NCBI RefSeq assembly: GCF_001412215.1
Contig: NZ_LLWP01000002.1
Location: 372,001-436,000, forward strand
Length of the DNA stretch: 64,000 bases
Reading direction: 5' to 3'
From: Pedobacter sp. Hv1
GTDB taxonomy: Bacteria; Bacteroidota; Bacteroidia; Sphingobacteriales; Sphingobacteriaceae
Position numbers and translations under genes: made by a program. Within the stretch, counting starts at the first letter, position 1. The number at the start of each line of letters is the position of its first letter. The notes under the pieces were generated by a model that saw only the letters and a program-made list of their open reading frames with translations, made no database searches and had not been told where the DNA came from. Positions 1 through 8,836 of the stretch are shown piece after piece.

Positions 1-10
1 GCAATACCTC

Positions 11-901
11 ATGAAATTTATCCAATCTAAAGACAATAAAAACCTTCTCATTCTACATTTAACAGTTTTTATCTGGGGCTTTACAGGCATCCTAGGAGCA
101 CTTATCTCTATCAATGCAGTACAAATGGTATGGTATAGGGTATTGATTGCCAGTATCAGCTTATTTGTCTATTTTTTGTTATCTAAAACAAGTATTAAGA
201 TCAGCAGAAAACAATTTTTACAGTTCTTTTTTACTGGAAGTATAGTGGCTGCACACTGGATCTTTTTCTTTCATTCTATTAAGGTTGCGAATGTTTCTGT
301 TGGCTTAATTTGCCTTTCTTCTGTTACCTTATTTATAGCCATTTTAGAGCCTTTAATAAAGAAACAGCGCATCTCAAAAGGAGATATTTTTATTGGTTTA
401 GTGATCATTTTAGGTATTTATTTGATCTTTAAATTTGAGACCAATTACACCACAGGCATTATATTTGGCCTATTAGCTGCCCTGGCTGCAAGCCTATTTT
501 CGACCATTAATTCTACATTTGTACAGCATACCAATCCAAGTATTATAGGTTTTTATGAGCTTACCGGAGCTTTCTTTTGGATTACGATTTATCGTTTTTT
601 TGACCAAAGTATATACACTGAAACGTTTAATTTAAGTGTAACCGACTGGTTTTATTTAATGGTATTAGGCACCGTTTGTACGGCTCTTGCCTATGTTGCC
701 GGGGTAGGTGTAATGCGAACTTTGTCTGCTTTTAGGGTGGCATTGATCACCAATCTTGAACCTGTTTATGGTATTGTTTTAGCCTTCATTTTATTCGGTT
801 CAAAAGAGCAAATGACAGGTGGTTTTTACCTAGGTTCGCTCCTTATTTTGGCGGCAGTCTTCTGCTATCCGGTTTACAAAAGAAGAAGAAATAAGGCCTA
901 A
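11..901 (+). CDS. EamA/DMT-family membrane transporter
   Basis: The 296-residue protein is almost entirely hydrophobic, with about ten membrane spans in two five-helix halves, the architecture of EamA (drug/metabolite transporter) permeases. The first half opens with a span around residues 12-32 containing FIWGFTGILGAL, typical of the family. The end (KRRRNKA) is basic and probably cytoplasmic. Family members export amino acids, nucleobases or other small metabolites; nothing here fixes the substrate. The ATG at 11 is the first possible start and only ten upstream bases are visible, so promoter and operon partners cannot be judged. Confidence 0.85.
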   Translation: MKFIQSKDNKNLLILHLTVFIWGFTGILGALISINAVQMVWYRVLIASISLFVYFLLSKTSIKISRKQFLQFFFTGSIVAAHWIFFFHSIKVANVSVGLICLSSVTLFIAILEPLIKKQRISKGDIFIGLVIILGIYLIFKFETNYTTGIIFGLLAALAASLFSTINSTFVQHTNPSIIGFYELTGAFFWITIYRFFDQSIYTETFNLSVTDWFYLMVLGTVCTALAYVAGVGVMRTLSAFRVALITNLEPVYGIVLAFILFGSKEQMTGGFYLGSLLILAAVFCYPVYKRRRNKA

Positions 902-1539
902 CATTTCCCTTTCATCGAACGGGTTTTCGATCAAAAAACCAGCACTACTTATGTTATAAAACGACGGTATATCAAGTCTGATATTGGCCTTAATTTACAA
1001 GACAAATGCTAGCCTATACCCAAGGGTAGGGGATAGGAAATCGCCTCTCATTTTTGTCACAAAACTGGCAGTAAACACCCCTCTAACTACCTTCCTTTTT
1101 GAACCTCAAAACAGCAGTATTTAGCAGCTCTTTTTACCCACCATAAAACCTTCATTTGGAATGTAAAAAGAAGCCTAAAATAACCGAAATAGCTGCGTAA
1201 TTTCGCCTATTTTCTTTAGCTATAGCATGCAAATTTTCACAAGCTTTTCAACAAAACCGTATACATGTTAAAAAAATTAAGCAAAAAAAATGCTTTAAAA
1301 ACGACTTAATAAGTGTACCTTAACAACAGGTTTTAAAATCTTCATAAAGTAAAACGAAATGATCCTTTTAAAGCCTAAAAATTCAAATTTATATCAAAAA
1401 ATAAAGGATTTTACAGATTTATATAAAAATTATATTTTATTAAAAATCAATAACTTAATAAACATAGTTTAAATTAAAAAATCACCTCAATTAATTCTTT
1501 AAATTGTTTAAAAACTAAAAATATTAGCAAACCATTACA
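902..1539. other. Long AT-rich intergenic region, no gene seen
   Basis: About 640 bases without a convincing reading frame. The right 250 bases are extremely AT-rich. A short inverted repeat (CCTATACCC and GGGTAGGGG around 1013-1034) is the only structure noticed. No tRNA, no recognised riboswitch and no clear TAnnTTTG promoter for the downstream peptidase gene were found. Confidence 0.6.
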
Positions 1540-1566
1540 ATGACACCAATAAAACAACATATAAAA

Positions 1567-4350
1567 ATGAAAATCAGCATATTAAGTTGTTTTATTTTAA
1601 GCTTTATATCACATACCTGTTTTTCGCAAATTTTCGACAGTGAACAAAACCCACTTAGTGTAAAATGGAGGCAAATAAATAATGGGGGCTTTAAAATCAT
1701 CTACCCTACCGAGCTAGAAAAAGACGCTCAAAGAATGGCCAATACCATTGGCTTTATTTACCCTTATGTAGGTGCCAGTTTAAATCGTCAAAAAACCACC
1801 ATTCCAATCGTGTTTCAAAACCGTGGAATGCTGGCAAATGGCTTTGTTCAATTGGCCCCAAAAAAGTCGCAATTTAACACCACTCCACCGCAGCAATTTG
1901 ACAGTCAAGATTGGCTCAATAATTTGGCTGTTCATGAGCTGAGGCATGTGGCACAATTTGACAAAATCACCAACGGAAAATCACTCTTTCTTTCTGAAGA
2001 AATTTACTTTGCCTACATGGGCATTACCATACCAACTTGGTTCTTCGAAGGAGATGCGGTAAGTACCGAAACATCGCTCACCAATGCGGGTAGAGGAAGG
2101 CAGCCATCTTGGATCATGCCCTTTAGAACTTCACTCCTAAATGGCCAGAAATTTTCTTATTCAAAAGCTTACTTTGGTTCGGCCAAAGACCAAACACCGG
2201 GCTACTATCAACTCGGGTATTTATTGACTTCAAACTTGAGAGCAAGCTTTGGCAAAAACATTGTTGATAGCTTGATTACCGAAATCAGAAATCACCCACT
2301 TCGTTTTTATCCTTTTTCGCAAACGCTAAAAAAAATCACAGGCTTCAACACCAATGCTTACTACAAAAACACAATCGAAAAATTGCAAAGAGATTGGCAG
2401 GCACAAGACCAACAAAACCAAAGTGAAAATTACAAGAGCCTGAACAAGGCTGCGAAATATGTAACCAATTATTACCTGCCTACAGAAATTGCCCCCAACC
2501 AAATTCTTACCCTTAAACAAAGCAAATCAACACCACCAGCTTTTGTTGTGATTGATGCTGATGGCCGTGAAAAAAAATTAACCGAAATTGCTTATCAAGA
2601 ACAGGCTTGGTATAGTTACGCTAACAACCTTTTGGTTTGGGATGAGATTAGGTTCGACCCTCGCTACAAACAACGCAGCTATAGCGTAATCTGCAGTTAC
2701 GACCTCATTACCAAAAAACGTAAACAACTTACTTTTAAAAGCAGGCTGTTCTCTCCTACGCTTTCCGGCGATGGCAAAAAATTAATCGCCGTACAGATTG
2801 ATCTGAGCAACAAATGCAATTTAGTTGCAATTGACCCACAAACTGGAAACATTATTCAAACTTACCCAAATCCAACAAACCTAATCTTACAAACACCAGC
2901 ACTTAACCAAGATGGCTCTCAACTCACTTATGTATCCGTAAGTGAAAAAGGGAAAGCACTTTGGTTGTTAACTCAGGATGGTAAAACTGAGCAATTGATT
3001 CCAGAGAGCAATCAGCAATTAGGCAGGCCAGTATTTATTAACGACCAGATCGCATTTAACGCTCATTTAAGCGGCGTAAACAATATTTACAACGTAAGCC
3101 TTGCTTCAAAAAAAATAACGGCGCTAACGGCCGCAAAATACGGCGCCTTTAATGTAAGCTTATCCTTAGACCAAAAATCTATCTTTTTTAACAACTTCCA
3201 ATTAACGGGATATGATGTGGCCAAAAGTCCTTTAGTAGAAAAAGAAGTCCAAGCTGATCATTTTGTTTATTTTGGAGCGGCTGCCGAAAAACAAGAGCAC
3301 ACTGGCAATGTTTTTGAAAAAGTACCTGACAGCATTTTCGAATCGAAGCCTTATCGCCCGATGGCCAATCTATTTAATTTCCATAGTATAAGTCCAAATA
3401 TTGACGAAAATGACAGACCGGGCTTAAGAATCAAATCTAACGACCTGTTGAACAACCTTGATCTGTATGCTGGATTTAGTTACAATAATGATTTAAGAAA
3501 AATGGAGTACAACGCAGGTTTTAATTTCAAAAGCCTCTATCCTATTTTCAGCATCACTTATAAAAACAGACCAAGATCATCATTTTATAAAGTTAAAGAA
3601 GACATCAAACAAGCCAATTGGAGAGAAAATTACATCGACCTTAAAGCCAGCTTACCTTTGAGTGTTAATGCCTATAATAATAATTTTAGCTTATTTGCAG
3701 AAGTTAACACCAGTTACACCATCAGAAATTTCAATACCACAGAAGCTTCGTTGTTTAGTAGAACAATTAAATTTCCGATGAATTACCAATTGGTTTTGGG
3801 CCATAGCTTAAGAACCGCAGAGCGAGATATTGCTCCTAAATTTGCACAGACCATTAGCTTAAGTTATTTCAACTTACCATTTGATCAGAACCGGAAAGGA
3901 CAACTTTTTGCTTTTGGAAGTTATTTTTACTTTCCTGGCCTAGCCAAAAACCATTCGTTTATGGCTAGCTTCAATTACCGAAAAGCAAGTGGCACATTTA
4001 CCACAAATAACGAAATTACTACGGTTTACGGTTACAACCAGATTAAAGCAAAGAGTGAGCTGAAGAATACTTTTTTATTGAACTATCGTTTTCCAATTGC
4101 TTTTCCCGATGCTGAGATTGGTTCTTTGGCTTATATCAGGAATATTAGAGGGGGTATTTTTAGCCATTACGAAAACATTGGCCATGAAACTAATTTAACC
4201 CAACCCAAAACTTATGGTTTCGAATTACGCAGTAGTTTAAACCTTTTACGCTATCAGCCTGTTGTTGATTTAGGCGCAAGAGTTATCTTTGTCAATAAAA
4301 CCTACAATCAAAACCCTATATTAGAATTCATTTTTAACTATAGTTTTTAA
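1567..4350 (+). CDS. Exported HExxH metallopeptidase with propeller and barrel-like C-terminus
   Basis: A 927-residue exported protein. Residues 1-21 are a signal peptide ending CFSQ, which is why the ATG at 1567 is preferred over the in-frame ATG at 1540. A zinc motif HELRH sits at residues 123-127 and a likely third ligand E161 lies in WFFEG, the HExxH-x33-E spacing of gluzincin (peptidase MA/M1-like) enzymes. Residues about 300-560 show repeated strand patterns like TolB/WD40-type beta-propellers (SPTLSGDGKKLIAV and similar). From about 615 to the final Phe, alternating aromatic strands resemble an outer-membrane beta-barrel. Substrate unknown. The stop is 4 bases before the next gene, suggesting co-transcription. 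The peptidase motif is seen directly; the propeller and barrel parts are inferred. Confidence 0.72.
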   Translation: MKISILSCFILSFISHTCFSQIFDSEQNPLSVKWRQINNGGFKIIYPTELEKDAQRMANTIGFIYPYVGASLNRQKTTIPIVFQNRGMLANGFVQLAPKKSQFNTTPPQQFDSQDWLNNLAVHELRHVAQFDKITNGKSLFLSEEIYFAYMGITIPTWFFEGDAVSTETSLTNAGRGRQPSWIMPFRTSLLNGQKFSYSKAYFGSAKDQTPGYYQLGYLLTSNLRASFGKNIVDSLITEIRNHPLRFYPFSQTLKKITGFNTNAYYKNTIEKLQRDWQAQDQQNQSENYKSLNKAAKYVTNYYLPTEIAPNQILTLKQSKSTPPAFVVIDADGREKKLTEIAYQEQAWYSYANNLLVWDEIRFDPRYKQRSYSVICSYDLITKKRKQLTFKSRLFSPTLSGDGKKLIAVQIDLSNKCNLVAIDPQTGNIIQTYPNPTNLILQTPALNQDGSQLTYVSVSEKGKALWLLTQDGKTEQLIPESNQQLGRPVFINDQIAFNAHLSGVNNIYNVSLASKKITALTAAKYGAFNVSLSLDQKSIFFNNFQLTGYDVAKSPLVEKEVQADHFVYFGAAAEKQEHTGNVFEKVPDSIFESKPYRPMANLFNFHSISPNIDENDRPGLRIKSNDLLNNLDLYAGFSYNNDLRKMEYNAGFNFKSLYPIFSITYKNRPRSSFYKVKEDIKQANWRENYIDLKASLPLSVNAYNNNFSLFAEVNTSYTIRNFNTTEASLFSRTIKFPMNYQLVLGHSLRTAERDIAPKFAQTISLSYFNLPFDQNRKGQLFAFGSYFYFPGLAKNHSFMASFNYRKASGTFTTNNEITTVYGYNQIKAKSELKNTFLLNYRFPIAFPDAEIGSLAYIRNIRGGIFSHYENIGHETNLTQPKTYGFELRSSLNLLRYQPVVDLGARVIFVNKTYNQNPILEFIFNYSF

Positions 4351-4354
4351 GCTT

Positions 4355-4639
4355 ATGAAAACCAAAACCATTTTTGTGATTGCTGTTACCGCATTGTTGA
4401 CTATCTTTTTAATGGTTAATCGTGAGGCTGTAGACTTCGATTTTATTATTGTTGACAATGTGCCCATATCAAAACTTGTGGTAATTGGGGTTTGTATTGT
4501 GATTGGATTTATTCTTGGTTTTTTAGTTGGTAGACCGAAAAAGACAGTGAGCAGCTACGATCCGGAAATTGAAAAAGGTTATACCGCAACAGAAAACAAA
4601 TCTACGTTAAGCGACGAGGATAGGGATTATATTAGCTAG
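4355..4639 (+). CDS. LapA-like (DUF1049) small membrane protein
   Basis: 94 residues with two hydrophobic helices (about 5-20 and 40-60) separated by a short acidic stretch (NREAVDFDF), then a basic motif GRPKK and a charged tail. This is the layout of the lipopolysaccharide assembly protein A domain (DUF1049), an inner-membrane protein whose E. coli homologue takes part in controlling LPS synthesis. It follows the metallopeptidase gene after 4 bases and is probably translated from the same mRNA. Function in Bacteroidota is not established; the assignment rests on topology and the NREAV/GxxxGRPKK-like pattern. Confidence 0.7.
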   Translation: MKTKTIFVIAVTALLTIFLMVNREAVDFDFIIVDNVPISKLVVIGVCIVIGFILGFLVGRPKKTVSSYDPEIEKGYTATENKSTLSDEDRDYIS

Positions 4640-4738
4640 GTAGTTCATTAGTCATTAGTTCAATCGTTCATTAGTTTAAGTAGGGAATAGGGAATTGTAA
4701 ATAGAGAATAGATAGTTCATTACTTTAAATCAGAAAAG

Positions 4739-4845
4739 CAACACCCTTGTCAATTAAACCTGATTGAAGCGAGCACGAAGCCGCAGGCGAAGTAAAGCGG
4801 AAAGCAGGGCTCATTTTGCCAAGAACTACTAACATTCGTTTCCTC
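4739..4845. repeat. Intergenic repeat family, copy A
   Basis: Starts CAACACCCTTGTCAATTAAA, contains GCGAGCACGAAGCCGCAGGC and ends near AACATTCGTTTCCTCA. It matches copy B (5001-5128) over almost its full length apart from an insertion in B. A diverged copy lies in opposite orientation at 14126-14210. No reading frame is conserved between copies, so this looks like a dispersed non-coding repeat. Confidence 0.75.
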
Positions 4846-5000
4846 ATTTATTAAAAACATTTGTTATTCTTTATTCAGAAAAGCAGTACCTGTGGCGTTT
4901 CGCTTCCAATAGTCCCGCTGTACGCTTTACTGCGTGCCGCTGCCATCGGGTTTAGCTAACAGAAGACAGTACCTCTTTTGAACTTTGACTTGTCCTAGCA

Positions 5001-5128
5001 CAATACCTTGTCAATTAAACCTGATTGGAGCGAGCACGAAGCCGAAGGCGAAGTAAAGCGAAAAGCCTGCCTACCGCAGGCAGGCAGGACTGTGTTGGCC
5101 AAGAACTACTGACATTCGTTTCCTGATC
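5001..5128. repeat. Intergenic repeat family, copy B with inserted palindrome
   Basis: Same repeat as 4739-4845, but carrying an extra palindromic insertion of about 20 bases (GCCTGCC, a short loop, GGCAGGC, near 5066-5088). The insertion is self-complementary and could form a hairpin. The flanks (CAATTAAACCTGATTGGAGC and AAGAACTACTGACATTCGTT) align directly with copy A. Confidence 0.75.
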
Positions 5129-5545
5129 CATCTGTTATTGAGATGTGAAATTTAAGTACCAAGTAGGGAATAGTGAATTGGAAATAGGGAATAGGGAATA
5201 GATTAGGTTATTGGTTCATTAACTTAATTGTTCATTAGTATCATTTGTTCATTCGATCCCCAACTATTTCCTATTCCCCATTTTCTATTTCATTATTAGT
5301 GTAATTAGTCAGATGTGTGAAGTCGGAGGTTAACAGATTTGAACCTTTTACACATTACCTGCAACTCACCACTGTCACATATAGCTAAGTTTAACAAAGT
5401 ATCAAAATCTTCTATCAAGAGGTTTTCGACAGGCTCAGACTGACAAGAGTATAATTTATTTTTTAATTAAGTAGGGGTAAAAACCTAGATCGTTGTCATA
5501 CTATCAAATTACAAAAACAACATTCAATTATTCAAAGTGAAAATT

Positions 5546-6109
5546 ATGAAAACTAACAAGTTTTATTTAATGGCTGCTATTCTAATGGCAACAGCAGGTG
5601 CAGTAAAAGCACAAACGGTAGATTTTGGTATAAAAGCTGGTTTAAACTATGCTACAATGCCAACTAGCTTAAAGAGTGTAACCAATAAAGAAGGAAAAGT
5701 AGGTTACAATTTCGGTGCATTTGCCAGAGTAGGCAAAAACCTTTACTTTCAACCAGAATTTAACTATGTAACCTTTAAGAGTGCTTATAACTATGCCTCA
5801 AACAGCTATAAACCTAAATTTCATCAATTAAATTTACCTCTTATGGTTGGTTATAAGATCATCAATACTGAAGCACTCAACTTTAGAATTTCGGCAGGCC
5901 CTGATATCAACTATACCCTTAACAAAGCAGAAGGCCCAGCAGGGTTTGATTATAAAAAGCTAAACGCTGGTGGGGTAATCAATGCCGGAGTTGACATTGG
6001 CAACCTAACCATTGATGCAAGATACAGCAGGGGTTTAACAAAAATCAACAAGGGGCTAGATACAAAAACAGGCTTATTTAACCTTTCTGTTGGTTTAAAA
6101 ATATTTTAA
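5546..6109 (+). CDS. Outer-membrane beta-barrel protein (OmpX/porin-like family)
   Basis: 187 residues: a signal peptide (about 1-22, ending VKAQ) followed by a small barrel of alternating hydrophobic and polar strands (VDFGIKAGLNYA at the start; GLFNLSVGLKIF at the end, with terminal Phe). This matches the Bacteroidota outer-membrane beta-barrel family (PF13568-type), usually an eight-stranded barrel of unknown specific role. The ATG at 5546 places the signal peptide correctly; a GTG at 5537 would add three residues and is less likely. A symmetrical terminator follows 22 bases after the stop, so the gene is probably monocistronic. Confidence 0.8.
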   Translation: MKTNKFYLMAAILMATAGAVKAQTVDFGIKAGLNYATMPTSLKSVTNKEGKVGYNFGAFARVGKNLYFQPEFNYVTFKSAYNYASNSYKPKFHQLNLPLMVGYKIINTEALNFRISAGPDINYTLNKAEGPAGFDYKKLNAGGVINAGVDIGNLTIDARYSRGLTKINKGLDTKTGLFNLSVGLKIF

Positions 6110-6131
6110 GCTAACATTTTCAAGAAAAAGA

Positions 6132-6163
6132 AAAGGGAGCACAGTACTGTGCTCCCTTTTTGA
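6132..6163. terminator. Bidirectional rho-independent terminator
   Basis: A perfect palindrome (GGGAGCACAG paired with CTGTGCTCCC) is flanked by A-runs on the left and T-runs on the right, so it can end transcription from both sides. It sits between the convergent barrel gene (+) and sulfhydrylase gene (-). Confidence 0.9.
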
Positions 6164-6209
6164 TATAGCTTCTTTATTTTATATGCTTGTAAAGGATTCT
6201 TGCCAACAA

Positions 6210-7379
6210 TTAACTGTTTAAAGCACCTTCAATATCTGCTAAAATATCATTGATATGCTCTAAACCAATTGATAAACGCACTGAACCTTGCTCAATACCT
6301 ACTTCTAAACGTTGTTCTTCTGTTAGTTTACTGTGTGTACTGGTTGCTGGGTGTGTAGCAATTGAACGGGTATCGGCCAGGTTGGCAGAAATAGAGAACA
6401 TTTTTAGTCCATCTATAAACTTGCGAGCCCCTTCAACCCCTCCTTGTACAACAATGGTTACAATACCACCACCTTGTTTCATCTGCTTTTTAGCAATCTC
6501 ATATTGTGGATGAGAGGCTAAGAAAGGATACTTCACCAATTTAATTTTTGGATGGTTTTCTAAATACTCAGCAACTTTTAAGGCATTTTCGCAATGTCTG
6601 TCCATACGCACAGCCAAGGTTTCTAAACTTTTAGATAAAACCCAAGCATTAAAAGGCGATAAGGAAGGACCACTGTGGCGTGCAAAATTCATTACTTCTG
6701 TAATTAAGGCTTTACTACCCAAAATAATACCACCTAATACACGGCCTTGTCCGTCTATATATTTTGTAGCCGAGTGGATAGAGATATGTGCACCTAATTT
6801 AATGGGTTGTTGTAGGTAAGGTGTAGCAAAACAATTGTCAACCACCAATAACACATTGTGTTTTTTGGCCAAGCCAGCTAAAAACTCTAGGTCAATAATA
6901 TCGATCCCTGGGTTTGATGGGGTTTCTACAAATATGATTTTGGTATTAGGCTGAATTAAAGCTTCCCAATCTTGAGGTTTATCCAAATCGGCATAATCGA
7001 AAGTTACCCCCCATTTAGAAAATACATTGGTAAGTAACTGATGGGTAGAACCAAAAACCGAACGACTGGAAACAATATGATCTCCACTTTTCAAAAAAGC
7101 ACCAAATGTGGTAAAAATAGAGGCCATACCCGTAGCTGTAGCAAAGCCGTCTTCTGCTCCTTCTAAAAGACACATTTTCTCTATAAACTCTGAGGTGTTG
7201 GGATTAGAATAGCGACTGTATACATTGCCTTCTTTTTCATTTGCAAAAAGTGCACGCATTTCTTCCGCATCGTCAAACTTATAGCTTGAGGTTAAATAAA
7301 TTGCAGAAGAATGCTCTTTGTGGCTACTTCTTTCTGTTTGTGTACGGATAGCAATGGTTTCGAAGTTTTCGGATTTCAT
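6210..7379 (-). CDS. metZ: O-succinylhomoserine sulfhydrylase (PLP enzyme)
   Basis: 389 residues of the Cys/Met-metabolism PLP enzyme family. It should convert O-succinyl (or O-acetyl) homoserine plus sulfide to homocysteine in methionine synthesis. Visible features: the cofactor motif YSRYSNPN near residues 54-61, aspartate in VVDNCFATP near 182, and the Schiff-base lysine in HSATKYIDGQG near 206. The GHVLGG-like stretch RVLGGIILG after the lysine and overall length fit MetZ better than cystathionine gamma-lyase, but family members are hard to separate by eye. The ATG at 7379 is preferred to an upstream TTG at 7394. An OsmC gene lies 92 bases upstream on the same strand. Confidence 0.82.
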   Translation of the reverse strand: MKSENFETIAIRTQTERSSHKEHSSAIYLTSSYKFDDAEEMRALFANEKEGNVYSRYSNPNTSEFIEKMCLLEGAEDGFATATGMASIFTTFGAFLKSGDHIVSSRSVFGSTHQLLTNVFSKWGVTFDYADLDKPQDWEALIQPNTKIIFVETPSNPGIDIIDLEFLAGLAKKHNVLLVVDNCFATPYLQQPIKLGAHISIHSATKYIDGQGRVLGGIILGSKALITEVMNFARHSGPSLSPFNAWVLSKSLETLAVRMDRHCENALKVAEYLENHPKIKLVKYPFLASHPQYEIAKKQMKQGGGIVTIVVQGGVEGARKFIDGLKMFSISANLADTRSIATHPATSTHSKLTEEQRLEVGIEQGSVRLSIGLEHINDILADIEGALNS

Positions 7380-7471
7380 ATTCTGTAGTATCAAGTATCT
7401 ATATTATAAGTATCAAGATGTGAGTATCAAGTATCAAGAGTTTGAAAATTTGTCTTGCTACTTTATACTTA

Positions 7472-7897
7472 CTACTTATTACTGTTATTAATTGTATAGG
7501 TAAAATTTATAGTTGCAGAGCGGCCAAGTATGTTAGACACTGAGCAGTATTTATCAAAAGTCATTTGTAGGGCCCTCTCTACTTTTTGCGCACTTAAATC
7601 TCCAAATAAATCAAAATGGATATCAATTACATCAAATATAGGTGGCATTTCTTCATCTTTTCTAGTGGCTTTAATGCTGATTTTTATATCGTCTAGTGGT
7701 TCTTTTTGCTTGGTTAAAACATTCACTACATCTATTCCACTACATCCTCCTAAACCTACTAATAACGTTTCCATAGGTCTAAATCCTTTGCCTTCGCCAC
7801 CAATAGCTGGTTTGGCATCTAACTCAACAGTAAAACCATTTTCGTTGCTTGCCTCAAAGTTAAATTTCCCGCTCTTGCGAATTAAGTTTATTTCCAT
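7472..7897 (-). CDS. OsmC-family peroxiredoxin-like protein
   Basis: 141 residues with the two conserved cysteines of the OsmC/Ohr fold: C52 in GLGGCSGIDVV and C118 in DKYCSVSN. OsmC proteins are thiol-dependent peroxidases that reduce organic hydroperoxides; some YhfA-like members have other roles. The glycine-rich GGEGKGFRPMETLLVGLGGC block is typical. It sits upstream of the sulfhydrylase on the same strand, a pairing that suggests a shared sulfur or redox context, although the spacer between them holds repeats and co-transcription is not proven. Confidence 0.85.
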   Translation of the reverse strand: MEINLIRKSGKFNFEASNENGFTVELDAKPAIGGEGKGFRPMETLLVGLGGCSGIDVVNVLTKQKEPLDDIKISIKATRKDEEMPPIFDVIDIHFDLFGDLSAQKVERALQMTFDKYCSVSNILGRSATINFTYTINNSNK

Positions 7898-7975
7898 TTA
7901 TTAGTATTTAGTAGTTAGTATCTAGTAGTTAGTATTTAGACCTTACGCCTTAAACCTTCTACCCTACACCTCAAA

Positions 7976-8779
7976 TCATATATTATAAAAGACCATATGC
8001 TCTTTTTCCAGTTCTGGTAGTTGAACAGCTTTTTCGAAAATGGCAAAAACAGAAGATCCGCTGCCGCTCATGAGCGCAAAAGTAGCACCTGCGGCATAAA
8101 GCTTTGTTTTTATTTCGTCAATTTCTGGATATTGCTCAAAAACAGATTCTTCAAAATCATTCAAAATTTGGCCTTTCCATCTACTTAAAGGCAAATGTAT
8201 TAAATCTTTTAACGATGTTGAAGGTTGTTTAACTTTTACATTCTGGTAAGCTACTGCTGTTGATACATGAATAGCTGGTTTAACTAGCACCATAAAATAA
8301 GCCGAAAGGTCTATTTCAACAGTTTCAAATTCATCGCCCTTGGCATAAGCATAGGTAGGTTTATTGGCAATAAAAAAAGCGCAATCTGCCCCTAAGGCTC
8401 GAGCATAGTCTTCTAATTGTGCAACTGTTAATCCCAGCTTAAATTTCTCATTTACCAGTTTAATTAAAAAGGCTGCATCTGCAGAACCTCCTCCTAAACC
8501 TGCCCCTACCGGAATATTTTTGAGCAATACAATTTGCTGGTTTGGCAAATTAAAATCAGTTTGTAAAGTCCTAAAAGCCTTCAAACAAATGTTATCTTCT
8601 GTATTGCCCGGTATGGTAATGCCTTTGATAATGCAACTGGTATGCGTTGCGTCGATGAGTTCTACCACATCATATAGCTTAACCGGATAAAACACAGTTT
8701 GAAGATTATGGTAACCATCAGCCCGTTTTTCGGTAAGCAATAAGCCTAAATTGATTTTAGCATTGGCAAAAGCAAGCAT
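7976..8779 (-). CDS. ispE: 4-diphosphocytidyl-2-C-methyl-D-erythritol kinase
   Basis: 267 residues of the GHMP kinase family. It phosphorylates CDP-methylerythritol in the cytoplasmic MEP pathway to isoprenoids. The N-terminal ANAKINLGLLLTEKRADGYH block (K8 substrate-binding), the ATP motif PVGAGLGGGSADAA (residues 90-102) and the C-terminal MSGSGSSVFAIF block are all present, as is the expected length. The ATG at 8779 follows a TACCTTTG -7 element (8824-8831, minus strand), so it probably has its own promoter inside the end of the upstream DUF1287 gene. Confidence 0.95.
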   Translation of the reverse strand: MLAFANAKINLGLLLTEKRADGYHNLQTVFYPVKLYDVVELIDATHTSCIIKGITIPGNTEDNICLKAFRTLQTDFNLPNQQIVLLKNIPVGAGLGGGSADAAFLIKLVNEKFKLGLTVAQLEDYARALGADCAFFIANKPTYAYAKGDEFETVEIDLSAYFMVLVKPAIHVSTAVAYQNVKVKQPSTSLKDLIHLPLSRWKGQILNDFEESVFEQYPEIDEIKTKLYAAGATFALMSGSGSSVFAIFEKAVQLPELEKEHMVFYNI

Positions 8780-8823
8780 CCTTTGATTGACGGTTTTAGA
8801 TTGACGACATTAGATTTTCTGGT

Positions 8824-8831
8824 CAAAGGTA
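8824..8831 (-). promoter_or_regulatory. Putative -7 promoter element for ispE
   Basis: The minus strand reads TACCTTTG, matching the Bacteroidota TAnnTTTG consensus, about 45 bases upstream of the ispE ATG. No good -33 TTTG partner was found at the usual spacing, so support is moderate. Confidence 0.45.
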
Positions 8832-8836
8832 TTAAA

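Larger units (their letters stand above)
4640..5536. other. Repeat-rich intergenic region
   Basis: About 900 bases with no gene. It holds two copies of a roughly 110-base repeat (4739-4845 and 5001-5128), a possible third degenerate copy in opposite orientation at 4890-4960, several runs built from GGGAATAG/GAAATAG words (4680-4710, 5163-5203, 5255-5290), and near 5425 the words TTTCGACAGGCTCAGACTGAC, a short sequence I remember as recurrent in Bacteroidota intergenic DNA. No promoter element was identified for the downstream barrel gene. Confidence 0.7.
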
